Assembly (NCBI GenBank): GCA_905221605.1
Contig: CAJNDS010000444.1
Coordinates: forward strand, 24,397-88,396
Length of the DNA: 64,000 nt
Source: Symbiodinium natans
Taxonomy: Eukaryota; Sar; Dinophyceae; Suessiales; Symbiodiniaceae
Direction of reading: 5' to 3'
Below are positions 40,881-53,959 of the stretch, one piece after another. Under the pieces are notes generated by a model. It did not search any database and had not been told where the DNA came from. It saw only the letters and a list, made by a program, of their open reading frames with translations. The stretch's first letter is position 1, and each line of letters begins with the position of its first letter. Made by a program: the position numbers and the translations under genes.

Positions 40881-43800
40881 GCGTCCTGGGTCTTTTTCAT
40901 CATCGGAGTAATGAGGATGTTGGGAAGAACGGGAACTGGGCTTGTGCTGTATGCGGATTACATGTGCCGAATGTGTTAGTCAGTAGGCGCAAGCCTCAAC
41001 CATTTTTCTTCGGTTGTGTGGGGAGGTGGGTTTTAGCCTCCAGTGCGCGCCTGGATGATGCACATTGTATGAATTTTGATTTGCGAAGTTGACACCTTCA
41101 CTTTGTGGCTGTTTGGCTTTGAGGAGCGAATGTGCTAGGCACAGCTGGGCCAGGGCCAGGGACGGGGCCTGCAGGCCAGCTGCAGGCTGCCCCCTAAACC
41201 CTTTCGGCCTTTTCGATCATAAACGCTCGATGGCGAGCAGATTCCTGGACCCTTGGAACCCCAACCCCGAACAACGCGAACCCTTCTGCTGGAAAAGTCG
41301 AAAGCAGAAAATAGCCGAAGCTGGGAAGCCCGAAGACAGTGCTACGGCGTGTTCTGACGCTCCGCGCACGCAGTGCGCTGAGGGTGCTCCGTTGTGCACC
41401 GCACTCTCACGCTTGGAGCTTTGAAAACAGACAAAGCTACGTGTTTCTTTTGAAGTGTCATGGCAACATAGCAACAACTTCATGCCGCTAATTTTATGGT
41501 CAACAGTTTCCATTGTACCTGCCCACAACAAAAATCAGGGTTGTAAGCCCAAAAAGCAAGACGTCGGCTACCCACTGTTCAGTCTTAAAGTGCATAAACG
41601 ACAAGACAGTTCATCATGTCGGGGGCATGCTTGCAAAAAACAAGGAGACAAACAAGAACGTAACTGTTTGAACATTGTGTTCAGGCAGCATCATCTCAAC
41701 AAGACAGGTTTTGGAAATGCTGGTTGCAAACCTTCAGGGTTGGTTTGTAGATCAATCATTGTTTTGTAGTTCGCGTGTATTTCTCGAATTCGTGTATATA
41801 TCCGTCGCCATTTCGGCGAAAACATTCGACATTTATTCTTCCCACTGTTACTCTGCTTCCTAGTCTGCAGTGGGACAACGCCTTCGACGCTGCTTCAAAT
41901 ACTGTATGCATCCCGTCAGGAGGAACTGTTTCTACAGAACAAACCCGTTTGCCTAAGATGATCCCCAGCTTGTACCCAAACCTAGAGCTAAGGTAGACTC
42001 CAGTGGGCCCGTATTCGGGGTTCGGTTCCCATACGGCAGGCGCCAATACCGCCGCTGTAGATTGGTGATCAAAGCAAGCGACGGGAACACTTGAAAAATG
42101 ATGCCCCAAGTTGATTGGCCAAAACCCCGTAAAGCGACGGGAATACTCCACAAGCTGTGCCAATTCTTCTTCGTACAAAGCCGAAGTTTTGGCAGCTGCT
42201 CATCTGGCATCAAGTAAGAGAATGCCTATTGAAGTCGAGGATATAGGGCTTAGAGCATGGAAAAAGTGTCTAGGGAGTGCACTCTGGGAATGGACAGCCC
42301 ATCAAGAGCCTCAAAAAATGCACAGGATCTAGGCGGAAGCACGGAACGCGCACGCACGAGAACGCGATTTGGTTTCCGAGACCATTCCCAAAACACTCCG
42401 AGACAACCCACAAACAGTTTCACGAGCACCGGACAACAACGACAGTGCTGCACTTCACGCGGCGCGCGGAAACTTCTCAAGCAACCAATGGAACCAATGG
42501 AACCAAGGCAAGAGTGCCATTTGTAACCTCATGAAATGCAAAAAATCCCCCTAGGCAACCCATCTTGGATCATCCAGGAGCCCAACATGCAGGAAAGCAC
42601 ATCCCCCATGATTTCGTGGCATGATAACAGCGTGAACCTCAAAAAGTGTACGCTTTCGAGTAATGAATGTGCACCGGACCAGCAAGGCCCAGAACATGCT
42701 CTTGCGATGTTTGGGAATTGGGACACCGGCCCCGAATTGCACACGGTGAGAGCCAGGCGCACACGTTTCCGGTCATCGTCGTTCATCGTTTGCGAATGGA
42801 ATTGCACGCAGAGCTTAGGCGAGAAAGAGCGCCCGGGCCCACAGAGAGGGTCCCCAAGAAAGACCAAAAGTTCAAAAGGTGAAAACAGAGGTTTACATTA
42901 CAAATGACGTTAACGCGGCCTCGGCGCGGCCTGCACCTCAATTTCAGACATCAGCCACAGTATGCAGCGGTTCGGCATGGATGACGCCGAACCCTGCAGC
43001 CCGGACATCTCTATCCCAGGGTGCAGAGCCGAAACTTTACACCTCAGTACCCAAATGCCGTCAGAATCTTTCCGAAGCTTTCGGGTCATGGAAAGAAAGG
43101 TTGGAGAAATTGCACGCCAAGAGCGTGTCTTGCCTACCTGCACGGGATAAGGCCACAAGCCAAAACGGCTCAGCATGGCAAAGAGAACGCAACACTTTGA
43201 CAAATTGTGCAGTGCACGGCTTTGGCTGCGTCGACGAGCGGTTGACGGATGCGGCAGCAAGTGGGATACAAAGGTTCTCTTAGAGGGAGCATAGGGGATC
43301 TACAAGAAGGCATTCCAAGGGATCACCAGAGGGGGGTCCATTGTTTGTCATAGGTCCGCAGGGTGGTCGGTCCAAATTCCATTGGGGTTCATAAACGCCA
43401 GCTCAATACATGCGTCAGGGGGTGCATAAGAGGTCCATAGAGGCTTTAGAAGTCCTTGAAACACCCATGGCTGATAACTGTCCAAAACAAATTGGCGTCC
43501 CTAGGGTCTATGGATCATGTGGAGGAGGATCACGGTCCCTCGTTTGGTTTGGGGCTGTCCGGGGCCTTGCTGGGGGTCGGCTCAGAGAGCCATCGTCCCC
43601 TCGCCCCCGCGCATGGTTTGCAGAACGTTTCCCTTTCCTGCGGAGAGCGTGTGAGGCCAGGAGATTTCGGCAAGGCAGGCGACAGATTGGCAAGGATGAT
43701 GCTGTTTACAGCACGGCGAAGGACCAAAACAAATGTAGCGACCTTTGTCAGATGCAATGCAGTTCGATTGACGCAGTCGGAGTCTTGTCTGAAGCAGGAG

Positions 43801-45100
43801 GCAGAAAACCAATCCACTCAGGGTCAGTTGGAAGACTTTGATCGCCGCTTACGAAGCTGAGGCAAGTTTTATTAGCTTGTGAGTCTGTCTTGTGTGCAGC
43901 GCGACGCCTGTGAGGTGGTGGGTTCTTGCCAAGACCCTAAGCGACAAATCTACAGGACAAAGTGTGGCCTGTGTGATCTGTGGGCTTGCTGCCTTGAAGT
44001 TGAAGCAGTCACCCGGTACAGTTGAGTCGTAGGCATACAGGCAAGGCTTGGAAACTCCGGAGAACTTTCGGTGAGAATCGGTTCTGCAATTAGGGATGAA
44101 AGAATCTTTCAAAGTTGTCCGGTTCTCCTTTCTTGCTTGTAGGGCTTCAAGTAAGCTCTTGAAGACCGGCCTTCGGAAGAAAAGTGCGTGCGGCGGAAGC
44201 TGGACCAGCATCAGCTGTACGAGTATCTGGTGCAAGGTTCGGCTTGTACTTGGTTCTAAGTTGAAAGTTCTCTATCTGGCCCTACTCTTAGCAGCATCCT
44301 TCTGCGATTGACGGGTCGTTCTGTGTCATTCAGGTTATGGAGCTAAGCCATCTTAGAGTATGCAAAATCGCAGGGTCGAGTTTCCAAACTACGTACTGGC
44401 CGTGAGGCGTACATTTGTCTTGGCTTGAAGCACCTGAAAGCCTACAGGTCACACACATGTGAAGAAATCCCTTCAAAAGCTGAAATGGCTTGGGGGTTTG
44501 GGACCCAGAATGGACCAGTACGAGGGGGCCAGTGCCAGGCACACAAACTGGAATACCAAAATGCGAACAGCTCTGGCGGCCCTGGCAGATCCCTGAATAC
44601 GGCGGGGCATAAGAGATGGGGCAATAAGCATCCGCCGTGTCGTAGAGTTTCTTTTTGTCAGAGGCGATGCTCTAAGTCCGCCGGTCTTTGCATCTTATGT
44701 ACTGCCGCCTACGGTTCTGGTTTGTCTCACAGTGCAAACATGCGATAGGTTTTTTCCAGTCAGTTGCGTTGACTGAGCTGCAAAGATACTTGCGCTCTAA
44801 TCGGAACCCGTGTTTGTTTTTGTTGGTGCGGTTTTTCTGTTAAGGCGACCCAATTCGACCCGGCTAAACAAGCCCTGCCTCTGCAGCAAAGAAAATCCGC
44901 CCGTGTTTCTTTTTTTGCTGCTGTGGCGGCTCCTTCTGTTAAGGCGATCCATAAAAAAGCGCACCAACAAGTGAGTGAGCCAGTCCGCACCTCCGCAAGA
45001 CAAACGCGCCCAACTTCAACAGCAAAACAAAAAATCGCGCCCACCCTCCGCAGCAGAAAAACGCCTGGGAAGGGAGACCAGCAAGGGTTTTGATTTTTTT
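40881..45100. other. No gene assigned; downstream of the plastid-protein gene
   Basis: Remaining exon(s) of the 34.9-kb gene may lie at the left end. A minus-strand frame at 41756-42178 (140 residues) has protein-like composition but no recognised family. A diverged direct repeat pairs 44808-44853 with 44901-44952 (CCGTGTTT..TTTTTG and TTCTGTTAAGGCGA blocks). Nothing else is supported. Confidence 0.4.
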
Positions 45101-45173
45101 GGGGGGGGGGGATGGAGGGGGGCGGGGTGGGGGGGTGGGGGTCGGTGGGGGGGGGGGGTGGGGTGGGGCAGTT
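45101..45173 (+). repeat. G-rich homopurine tract (potential G-quadruplex)
   Basis: G-runs of up to 11 separated by single A, T or C bases cover ~70 bp; minus-strand frames are poly-Pro artefacts. Several G-quadruplex registers are possible. Confidence 0.8.
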
Positions 45174-48100
45174 TGAGGGAGGATCCTTAACACCCGCCTA
45201 CAAGCGTAATAAGTAAACATTCTCGTCGAGTCTAGGAGTGAGTTGGGTGGCTTGGGGGACACTTTTTGGGAGTTCCTGCTTCTAACATGCAGAATTGCAA
45301 TTGTTCAAAAAGTGGTTTGGTTACGCACATCAGCTGTTTCGAAATTGTTGTGCATCAGGCGGACCTGGCAGCCACTCCGCCCTGCATCTTTGAGTTCCCT
45401 GACCAGTGCAGATGTTGTGACCCCAGTTGTGCTGGAACAGAGGGTTCGTGGCTCTGAAGCAGCAAATGCCAGTAATTCCGTGGCGATTAGCATGTGACTT
45501 CTTGTTGTGCTGTGGTCGCGTCGCAGATGCTGATGAGAACGGATGGTCATAGGACCAGTGTCCCTGTGCAGAGATATGCGAGATGCGAGTGATTTGGCTG
45601 GCAGTCGGCTTAAGGACGTAGTATGACAGAAGCAAACAAGTACACCCCATTGGCGGTTGTAGAAAGTTAGACGGTTGGAGACTGCGCTCTAGCTGATGCA
45701 CGAACACGTACAGCCTGCAGCGTAATCCGTCAACCCAGCTTAGGGCAGAGGAATTTTTCTAGGGCCTGTCCTGGCCCATGGGCAGCGTAGGGGTCCCAGA
45801 GCTTCTACAGTATCACTTGGTGAATGGAACTTCGAACGGTGCCAGGCAATTCTGTGCAACAGATGCTGCGACAAGGCCTGTTGATCAAATCATCTACCGT
45901 CATCCTGCCGAGAAGTGTCAGGATGAGAGGGAGCGCAGTCTGGTCGACGAGACGAATGCCTTGCAGATATTTGGACTCATGGCTGCAGCAATTGCGGCTG
46001 TTATCGCTTCCACCCGCTCTTCTTGTCAATCGCGTTGAACCACGCAGGCGAGGACTTCCAGTCGCTGTCTCTGCCACAGCCTTAATGAAGGGTTGGGGTG
46101 TGTTGAGAGAGATGTGCCCTGCCCTGCGTGCGCACACCTTTTCGGGGCTTCCTTGCACATCTTTGCGCTGTTTTGCGCTTCTCGCGTTCCATGGGCCTCG
46201 AGCCACTGCAGAGGCCCCCGATAATTCCACAGAGGCACGGCAATTGATGGCCTGGAGACAGACTTGACATGGCACAGTTTTTGGGCGTCTTTGTAAAAGA
46301 GCCAGCAGAGCCTTAACGGCACGATTCTGTTGTTGCCGGTGCATGAGAATCCCAATGTGCTGCATGTTGAATTTGCTTCAAGAGGGCAGGTCGAGATCAT
46401 ACGATGTTTGTTCTGTATGTTGAACGCACATAGTGTGCAGAAAAATCCCATTTCATTTTGATACGACGTACGGGGCTAAGGGTTTTGTAGTGTTCAGGGC
46501 TTATTTTGGCGGGTGCGTCTGGGGGCAGGTAAATTTTATCAGCAGCGAATGGTGGGTTTGGGTGTAGGGTTTCGGCCAAGGAGGACCGAGCACACAGGGC
46601 GAGGCAGACCATATCAGACCATGGATGACTGTGGTGGACCGAGCGCTCAATATCGCTCAATGGTGGATTAGGGGTGAGGGTTTAGGTCCGGGTGATCGAA
46701 CGCCCTGAAAATTGCGACCTTCCCTTACCATTCCATACCCATTGCTCTTATCTGCAATTGCTTGTGCCCACGTTTTTTTTTTGCGTTCGTTTTTCACAAA
46801 TGCACCTTTATAAGCACGTAATATTTACATCATCTGACTTTTCTGTTCTTTCGGGGGAGGGGAACTAAATATTGTCAATCATGGGACGGGGAGGTAGGGG
46901 CGCTCCAGACCTCCGCCCAGGATTTGCGTTACTTAACTTCTTTACATCTGGCTCCCAGCCACTTCCGGAGCGAGAAAAAGGGTTTATTTGGAAGCGTCCT
47001 GAAATGTCCTGAAGTTTCTGGGTCGTTTTGCCCTGTTGTAAATATGAAAACAGCTTCCAAATAACCCTATTTCAGCTTCCCCACCCCCCTTCCCACACCC
47101 TTCACTCCGCCCCTTCCGGGGGAAAGCCAACCTGTTCACCACGAATCTACCAACTTCACAGGTTTTTGGTGCCGGATTTGTTGCTATGAAGCAAAATGAA
47201 GTTTGTGCTGCTCAAGCTGCTCATGTGTTATTTCAAAATCTTCAGCTCTTGTGGTGGTAGCCAGAGTGACCAGCAGACATGCATGGCAGGTCAAGCAAAG
47301 ACTTGAATCAGTCGCTATCGCCATCACCGAGATCCAGAGTCAATACGCCAACATCGCGGACTCCAAAAACACCAAGAACTCCCAAAGTGGAGCACGTCAG
47401 ACAGACATGTTGTGTGGTTTCGTGGTGAGCAAGACTGAATTCGTAGTGCGTGATGGATGACAGGTCGACACAGAGGAAGACATTGACGAAGGGGGTTCCA
47501 CTGAGCTTGAGCTCGTGCAGGAGGCTTTCCTGAAGAGATGCGAGCAACATGCGCAGTGAAGGAAGCAGAAGGCTCAAGGAATGCTTTCGCACGGCTTTTT
47601 GGAAATCACGCGTCGGTGTGGAAAGATGTGGACCTATGGCATCCTATGGCCATCCTAAACCCTGCCACTCTTGAAAGACCCGAAGCCACGAGCAGGGCCC
47701 AGTCGTCATTGACGAGTACTTCGACTTCTATGACCCTTATACGAAGCGAGCTGAGGCCGGCGTGCTCTTGTATTGAGTTCGGCCCAGACCATGTGTTCAT
47801 CATTGTTCATCCAAAGGTTCTGCCTTTGGCGGAAGAAGTAAGGCACCAGCGGCCATTATCAGGCCAGAGGCTACAGTAGTGTTCAAACGGGCTTCTTCTT
47901 GATTGATTGCGGACGGTGGTTCTGCAGCAGACGATAGTTGAGTGAGTATTGAGGGTCTCCTTCCTGAAAGCAGCGTGGGGTCGTGGAGTCTCCGTGGAGT
48001 TGAGGGATGTGCGTAGACCGTCACAGATGGCTGAGCTGCTTTCGGCGTTTTGCTTTGCCTGCCTCTGCATTCGGTGAAGTTTGGTGAGCTTCACAGGGAC

Positions 48101-48364
48101 TCGTGCCTCAAAAAAAGGAAGGAGATCGTGCAGCATTGTGCCAGGCGTAGCGCGCAAGATCGACATGGGAGATCAAAGCTCCGAGTCTTCGTGCAGCCCT
48201 TACTACGTGTTGAATTAGACACGTTGGATGTGCTGTTGTTGTGCCGTCTGGTCAGCGTGGTAATTGACAACGCAGTGGCAGCTGATTTGTGCATGAACCT
48301 GTTTGCTAGAGCTGTGGCAGAAAGGCCAGCTATGAGGCTCACATGGTCGAATCAAATGTGGCTC

Positions 48365-48366
<2 letters not shown>
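45174..48366. other. Exon-like islands but no assignable gene
   Basis: Protein-like plus-strand islands: 45780-46038 (includes ALQIFGLMAAAIAAVIAS, a membrane-helix-like stretch); 47290-47400 (RLESVAIAITEIQSQYANIA); 47460-47553 (VDTEEDIDEGGSTELELVQE); 47696-47770 (GPVVIDEYFDFYDPYTKRAE); 47819-47899 (AFGGRSKAPAAIIRPEATVV, then stop); 48205-48345 (LDTLDVLLLCRLVSVVIDNA). The last three of the 47-kb islands share one frame class and may be terminal exons of one gene. No family is recognised; each is low confidence. Confidence 0.3.

Positions 48367-48397
<31 letters not shown>
48367..48397 (+). repeat. (GA)n microsatellite
   Basis: About 15 GA units. Confidence 0.9.
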
Positions 48398-48401
<4 letters not shown>

Positions 48402-48752
48402 GCGAGTGGCTGCATTTCTTTCAGTTGCAAAGGGAAATTAGGGGGGCGCATGGGGGCGCCCTCCACCTTGCGTTGCCTTCCCCACTTCCCGACGTGGCAA
48501 CCACCTGAGGTTTCACAGACACACAAAGTGCAAACATGCAGCTGTTAATCTTTGTTTGCCCTTTAACGCGTCTTGTGTTCCGGGCACTTTAAGGGGAGCA
48601 CAGCTTGGGGCACTGGAATTCTCCTCTTGAGTTCGAGGCCCCAACCCCAAACGGATTGTCCCCCACGAAGACCGTGGGGAAGACATCATGGGCAAGACTG
48701 ATCGGACTCGCGCGGTTTTCGGGGCAGCTCCTCCTCGAAGGGGCTTAGCGTG

Positions 48753-48793
<41 letters not shown>

Positions 48794-48794
48794 G

Positions 48795-48835
<41 letters not shown>
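48753..48835 (+). repeat. (GA)n microsatellite with GGGA interruptions
   Basis: About 80 bp of GA units with several GAGGGAG interruptions. Frames through it on either strand are artefacts. Confidence 0.9.
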
Positions 48836-48836
<1 letters not shown>

Positions 48837-49209
48837 TCCTGTCATTCAGCTCTTTCCAAAAGCAGACCAAGGGCAGCAATTCAGGGTGGCACCTTCTCAC
48901 TCCACTCAGATAGGAACCCCAGGGAGTAAACACGTTTTTTGCCCTTGCGTCCTTACGTGCCCACCCTCCCTCCGCCTGGGAGCCCTGTGGTTTCTCGGAA
49001 GCACGACGTGTCGATTGACAGACAAGAACAAGCTTTCACCCCAACAGCACCCGCTGCAGGCGCAAAGGGCAATGCCCCTGAGGAGGCCTGAAACAAAGGG
49101 GGGTATTGAGCTTTTGTTAACTGGGGAATCCGAAACACCCTCACAGTGCCTGTTCCGGGAGTTTTCATTTGAGACCGAACTTCGGGCGCGCCAGAGTGCG
49201 GGGGCCTTC

Positions 49210-49468
49210 GGGCCCTCAAGCCCAGCAGAAGAAGAAGAAGAACAGAGTGAGAGAGGGCGAGAACTTGTCACGCCAAGACCTCAGTTTTCAGCTTCACGAC
49301 GTGGATCCCGGCGCGCACTCGCGCGAGGGGCCCTTTCGGGGGACCACCCAAGCCCAGCAGAAGTAGAAGAAGAAGAAGAAGAAGAAGAAGAAGAAGAAGA
49401 AGAAGAAGAAGAAGAAGAAGAAGAAGAAGAAGAAGCAGAAGAAGAGAGCGAGAGAGAGAGAGAGAGAC
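49210..49468 (+). repeat. Duplicated module containing (GAA)n expansion
   Basis: AAGCCCAGCAGAAG followed by (GAA)n and GAGAGxG occurs twice: at ~49217-49258 with four GAA units, and at ~49350-49468 with ~25 GAA units followed by (GA)n. Similar CGGGCGCGC/CGGCGCGC and GGGGCC blocks precede both, so a ~130-bp segment appears duplicated, with the triplet run expanded in one copy. Confidence 0.7.
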
Positions 49469-49469
49469 T

Positions 49470-50536
49470 GGGAAGAACACCACTTCAGTGAGCTGCGTAT
49501 GAATAAGCAAGCAAGCCGCTTAGGGTTTTAAGATGTTTTAAGTGATATTGAGCTCGGGGAACCGGGTCTCAGAAAATATGTGTTTCCGGCGTGTTAGGTG
49601 GCTTTGCATCTCGAGTTGTTTCGAGGTCCTCTGCCTGCGGTTTTTCATGCAACACGCAAAACGGTACCGCAGTTGTGCAGCTTAAGCTGCTTCAGCCTGG
49701 TAGAAGGCACCTTTGTTCTGTGCAGAAATGCTGGCAGGCCACCCTAAGCCAACCCACCAGTCAAGCCACCCAACAGCACAGAGAACATGCTCCTCCGCAC
49801 AGAACAAAGTGTCACAGCGATCCCATGCCATCCCACACTCTCACATGCATGCGGTGGCACTTGCTCTGGAGATCCGACATCTGGAATCTTAAGAGAAAGC
49901 CCCAAGAAGGCCACGCCACCCCCTCCCCACTTCTATTCCTTTTTGGGTCTCCGGAGTCATTCTCCCTCATTCTCCCTCTTAAACCCTAAACCCCCTCAAC
50001 AACCTAGAGAAACCAGAGACAAATTTGAAAGTCCTAAGCCCCCAAACGCTGGAACCCAAAGCCTAAACCTGAACCCTTAGAAACCCAAAGCTCCACGATG
50101 GGAGGGAGCGAGGGATGGTGGCGCGCCCTGATCATTATCAACATCTATCATCATCTTTCAGCAGTTCTTACGGGATCGTACGGGGTTTCGATTTAGACAA
50201 GCTTTTTTGACAATGACTCTGGCACAGGCATGTAGCTCAGGCCGGTTGTGCCCCGCCCACTTGGACCTTTTCAACCAGCTTTTGACGAATCGGTGAAACT
50301 AATGTGTTCGACCTTAGCAGTCGGCCTTTTCTTTTGTGACCCCGGTGACGTTGTGCATGCACGTTGGTTGTGTCAGGCCACTTGATGCGTTGACTCCAAA
50401 AACGCGAGCCCGCTGCGAAGTCGAGGCGAATTTGCACACCAGCAGTTCATTGCGCGGGGGTCTCTTGCCACCAGGTTCTGACCAAGTGGGGCGTGCCTTC
50501 CTTACGTTGGAGGGCACTTTTTGTCAGGCGAAGTGA
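49470..50536. other. No gene seen
   Basis: A short CCCTAAA-containing run lies near 49978-50000. Nothing else is supported in this stretch. Confidence 0.4.
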
Positions 50537-50672
50537 TAATTATGTCTTTACTGGTAGACAAGGATCACCTTTCTGATCCTTTGCTGGTTGTTGCTGAGGT
50601 CATAGCTGGCAAGCTGATTTTCTCGCGAGTGCTGACTCTCACTACAATGAGTAGTCGCCTGTCTTGTCTAAA
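50537..50672 (+). CDS. Exon-like island ending at a canonical GT donor
   Basis: The frame ATG TCT TTA... reads MSLLVDKDHLSDPLLVVAEV, IAGKLIFSRVLTLTTMSS, RLSCLK and ends exactly at AAAG|GTATGT, a textbook 5' splice site. The composition is protein-like. No family is recognised. The upstream boundary is uncertain. Confidence 0.3.
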
Positions 50673-51051
50673 GGTATGTAGACTCATGGTTCTGTGACTG
50701 TTTTGGCAGCAGCGTCAATTTTTGTGCAAGGTATCTATGTCATTCGTGCACAGCAAGCCAGGGTGGAAAAGCTGCTTGCCTATTACTCACATATTACTCA
50801 CATGTGGTTAGTGCTGTTGCTTGGGCCAGTGGACTCCAATTACTAAGCAGAATTTGGCTTGGCTGATGCTGCGGCGGTGCATGAGGGACGAGTCAGTTAA
50901 GGGACTGTGGCCCCATGGGTCATGGGTCCTGGTGAGACATAAAATGCTCAAGAGAAAACCAGTGAGATTTGCGGCCGTCGCAGCCAGCGACTCTGCAGGT
51001 CCGAGGCTTCGTCGCTCGCGTTTTTCGTGGGTGCCGACTTGTAGGATCTTT

Positions 51052-51078
51052 GGGGGGGGGGGGGGGGGGGGGGGGGGG
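51052..51078 (+). repeat. G27 homopolymer
   Basis: An uninterrupted run of 27 G after GATCTTT. Its true length may be uncertain because of sequencing limits. Confidence 0.9.
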
Positions 51079-51956
51079 CTTGCCCTAGGCCGCTGCCACA
51101 TCCATCAAAAGAGCAACTGCTGAGGGAGGACTAAGCTAGCGTTGGAGCTAGCGCTGAGGCAGGTAGGACGTCTCACCGTGCTCACAGACAATCCAATCCG
51201 CACACAGTTTTTTCTCCAAACTTTGGCATTCGGATGGCTACTGGCGTTTTGACGCCCTGATGATCTGGTCCGCACTTACGGCAATCAGGCGCGAACACCC
51301 CCACCACACTTAGGGCGGTGTGGGCTCGAATGTCCGATACTTTGAGCAACGCGACTGCAACGGTGCTTCGCTCGAATATGTTAATCTGTGCAAGTGTTGC
51401 GCTACGTGGCGGATCGGACTCCGGACGGCCCACCGCAGCCCGCTGAGTCGGCGTGGCTTTTCCTTGGTTTGCCAGTCCGTGAGCCCGCTTCTGGTCCTTG
51501 TCTGTCCACCCGACCCTTTTCCGCCTTTGGCTTCCGGCTTGTGGAACTTGCCTGCTTCATCCCGAAGCACTTCTTGCGATGAAGGTTTCTGCGCCGAAGC
51601 AGCAGGGCCTCGTGATGGTCAAGAAAATGTTCTTAACACGGACATGGATTGCCACTTCAAGTGGTGTGTTGAGTAGGTTTCAATCCTCCCTACACTGATT
51701 GCAGGCCTGATCTGTAGTTCTGCTTGGTAATCTCGCTTGCCTCCCTTAAGGAGCTCGCGAGTGTGGAGGCAAGGGGGTTTTTAATTGCTTGGACAATTGC
51801 AAATGACGTTTCAGTGTGCAATTCTGTGTGCGCAAAGGCGAATCGAGGGAAGAGCGCGAAGGGTCGTCAGTCAGGCGCCAGTTGCTCACTTTGGGCACGT
51901 ACAGATCGGCAGCACAATTCTCGTCAACTTGCGGCGTTCTTCTGCATGAGCCTGAA

Positions 51957-52190
51957 GTTGTGAAGCATGTCTTCATCTCGGAATTTGCACATGTCTTGGT
52001 ACTCGGGTTTGCGCATGGCTTGTTTCAGGCGGCCCACCTTGCTGCACGTGTGATCGAGGAGTCGGGTGACACCCTGCACAATGAGTGGCGATTGGCTCAA
52101 GGAGCCGCTGGATTTGCTTGTTCTGCATCACGTGCGCTGCCCATGCGATGGCTTGACATTGCCGGCGGTTTAGGTGCGATGAGGCAGTAA
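51957..52190 (+). CDS. Exon-like island, unknown protein
   Basis: The frame runs VVKHVFISEFAHVLVLGFAH, GLFQAAHLAARVIEESGDTL, HNEWRLAQGAAGFACSASRA and LPMRWLDIAGGLGAMRQ to a stop. A nearby island at 51725-51810 (LASLKELASVEARGFLIAWT) could be the preceding exon. Helical, Ala/Leu-rich composition. No homology recognised. Confidence 0.3.
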   Translation, partial: VVKHVFISEFAHVLVLGFAHGLFQAAHLAARVIEESGDTLHNEWRLAQGAAGFACSASRALPMRWLDIAGGLGAMRQ

Positions 52191-53039
52191 TTTGATGCAT
52201 GCTGCTCGCCGTAGTGCTTCAGCTGTGTTGCATTGCTTTACAAAAGACAAAGGCTGCGACGGTGCGGTTTGGAAGAGTGTCTGCGCAGTTTCTTCGCTGC
52301 GCCAAGGGCTGCCTCGCGCCTTGAGTGCCCATTGCAAGCCATGGCCATGGCATTGCAGGCACAGGAAGTTTCTAAAAGGGGGTGGAGTCATCATCAGAAT
52401 CACCTCGGTCATCCTTAGTAGGCCTGAGAAGCCTTAGAAGTCTCTAGTCCGTGCGCCTTGCCTTGCAGCTTTAGGATGACTTCTGTTGACTGGCTAATTG
52501 TTCATGACGACCAATGGCTAACGGCTAACGAGTATCGACTGTTGAAAATATTGACTTACGAGTTCTGGCTATTAAATTTGGCGCAACTCTGTTTGTAAGA
52601 AACAGCCAAGATCTCGGCACTGCAGCTGGGGCTTTTGGGGGGCCTTGTGGCATCTTGTGTGCACGCTGCGTCAAAAGCAAGGCCTTGTGAGCCCCTGGGT
52701 TTTAACTTCGAAAGCGTCTTTTCGCTGCGACTTCCGCAAATGTGTGAACTCCTCTTCCTTGCATGAGTGCATGTGATGCTCTGCGATAGGTGAGGTGTTG
52801 GCCACAAACTATCGCGCACCTGAGTTACAGAGAGCTGGAGGGTAAGGACGTTTTGTCCCGATCCATTCGCTGGCGATTCATCTGCGTGTGTATGTCGTCG
52901 TGTCAGGGTCCTTTCAATCGTTTAGGCCTGGCCGCTTGGCTATGATGAGTTTCACAACCTGGGAATCAGGTTCCCTCAGTGGATTGTCGCCGTGACTACA
53001 GACCCACAATGCGAGAGACTGACCGGGTTTCCTGCGCTT

Positions 53040-53680
53040 GGTGCCGAGGACAGGTTGATTGAATCATAGTAATAATAACAACAACAATAGTATTAGTTGT
53101 CATACCAATAGCAACAACAATAATTATAACAAGAATAAATACAAGTAGCAAGAATGATAGTAAACAACAATAAGAACACAGAGGAAAAACAGAGGAAATA
53201 GAGGTTCTCCGGTTTAAATGCAGAGAAAAAAAGCTTTTCCTATAAAGCTAGGAGGACATAGAGGTAATCTTAACAAAATGTGGAGGAAGTATGGCTTTCC
53301 TAAAAAATTCAGAGGAAATAGAGGTTTTCACCCAAAAGAGAGAGGAATCGCAGGTTTTCCCTATGAACCATAAAGAATAGATGTGATGTTTAGAACGCAA
53401 GAAAGAAAAAGATAAAGACACAAAGAACGAAAGCAAGCAAGCAAGCAAGCACGAAAGAAAGAACAAAAAACAGAAAGAAAGAAATAAATAGAGAAAGATG
53501 GAAATAAAGAAACGGAAAAGACAAAAACAAAACATAACAAAGAAATAAAGAAAAACAGAAATAAGGAAAGAAAGACGGAAGAAATGATGACAGAAATTGA
53601 TCACGAAAGAAAAGAAAGAAATGAAGGAAGCAAACATGGATTGTTGTAAATGGGAGCCCGGATTTCTATTCTTGTAATTC
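53040..53680. repeat. AT-rich simple sequence and AGAGGAAATAGAGG repeats
   Basis: 53060-53165 is an AAT/AAC-rich run. 53180-53365 holds four or five diverged units containing AGAGGAAATAGAGGTTTTC. 53390-53640 is a GAAA-rich purine tract. The minus-strand Phe/Leu/Ser-rich frame across it is an artefact. Confidence 0.6.
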
Positions 53681-53959
53681 ATGCGAGCGAATGGGGGAGG
53701 GCCTAGCCCCGGTTTAAAAAAGCTGGGTCGCGATACGGGGTGCGGCGCGGCAAGCAAAGGCGGAAAAGACGTGGCCGACCACCCGACAGAAAAGACCCGA
53801 GCATGCGACGGATCCACAGGAAGGTGGTTGCGAGACGGGGTGTGGCGCCAGCAGGCCAGGGTGCTGCGGCGCCGGTGGAGATCCTGGGAGGGTGTGGCGC
53901 TGTGGCGGCGGTTGCGCAGGGTGCTGGGGTTCAGGCAGGCGGGCTGCGTCCCGTTCTCA

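Noticed and set aside
42000-42060. GGTTCGGTTCCCATACGG as a possible tRNA T-arm
   Set aside because: No acceptor stem, D-arm or anticodon arm could be fitted around it.
52091-52101. Second spliced-leader-like match (TTGGCTCAAG)
   Set aside because: Only 10 nt with no flanking leader similarity, and it lies inside an apparent coding island; chance.
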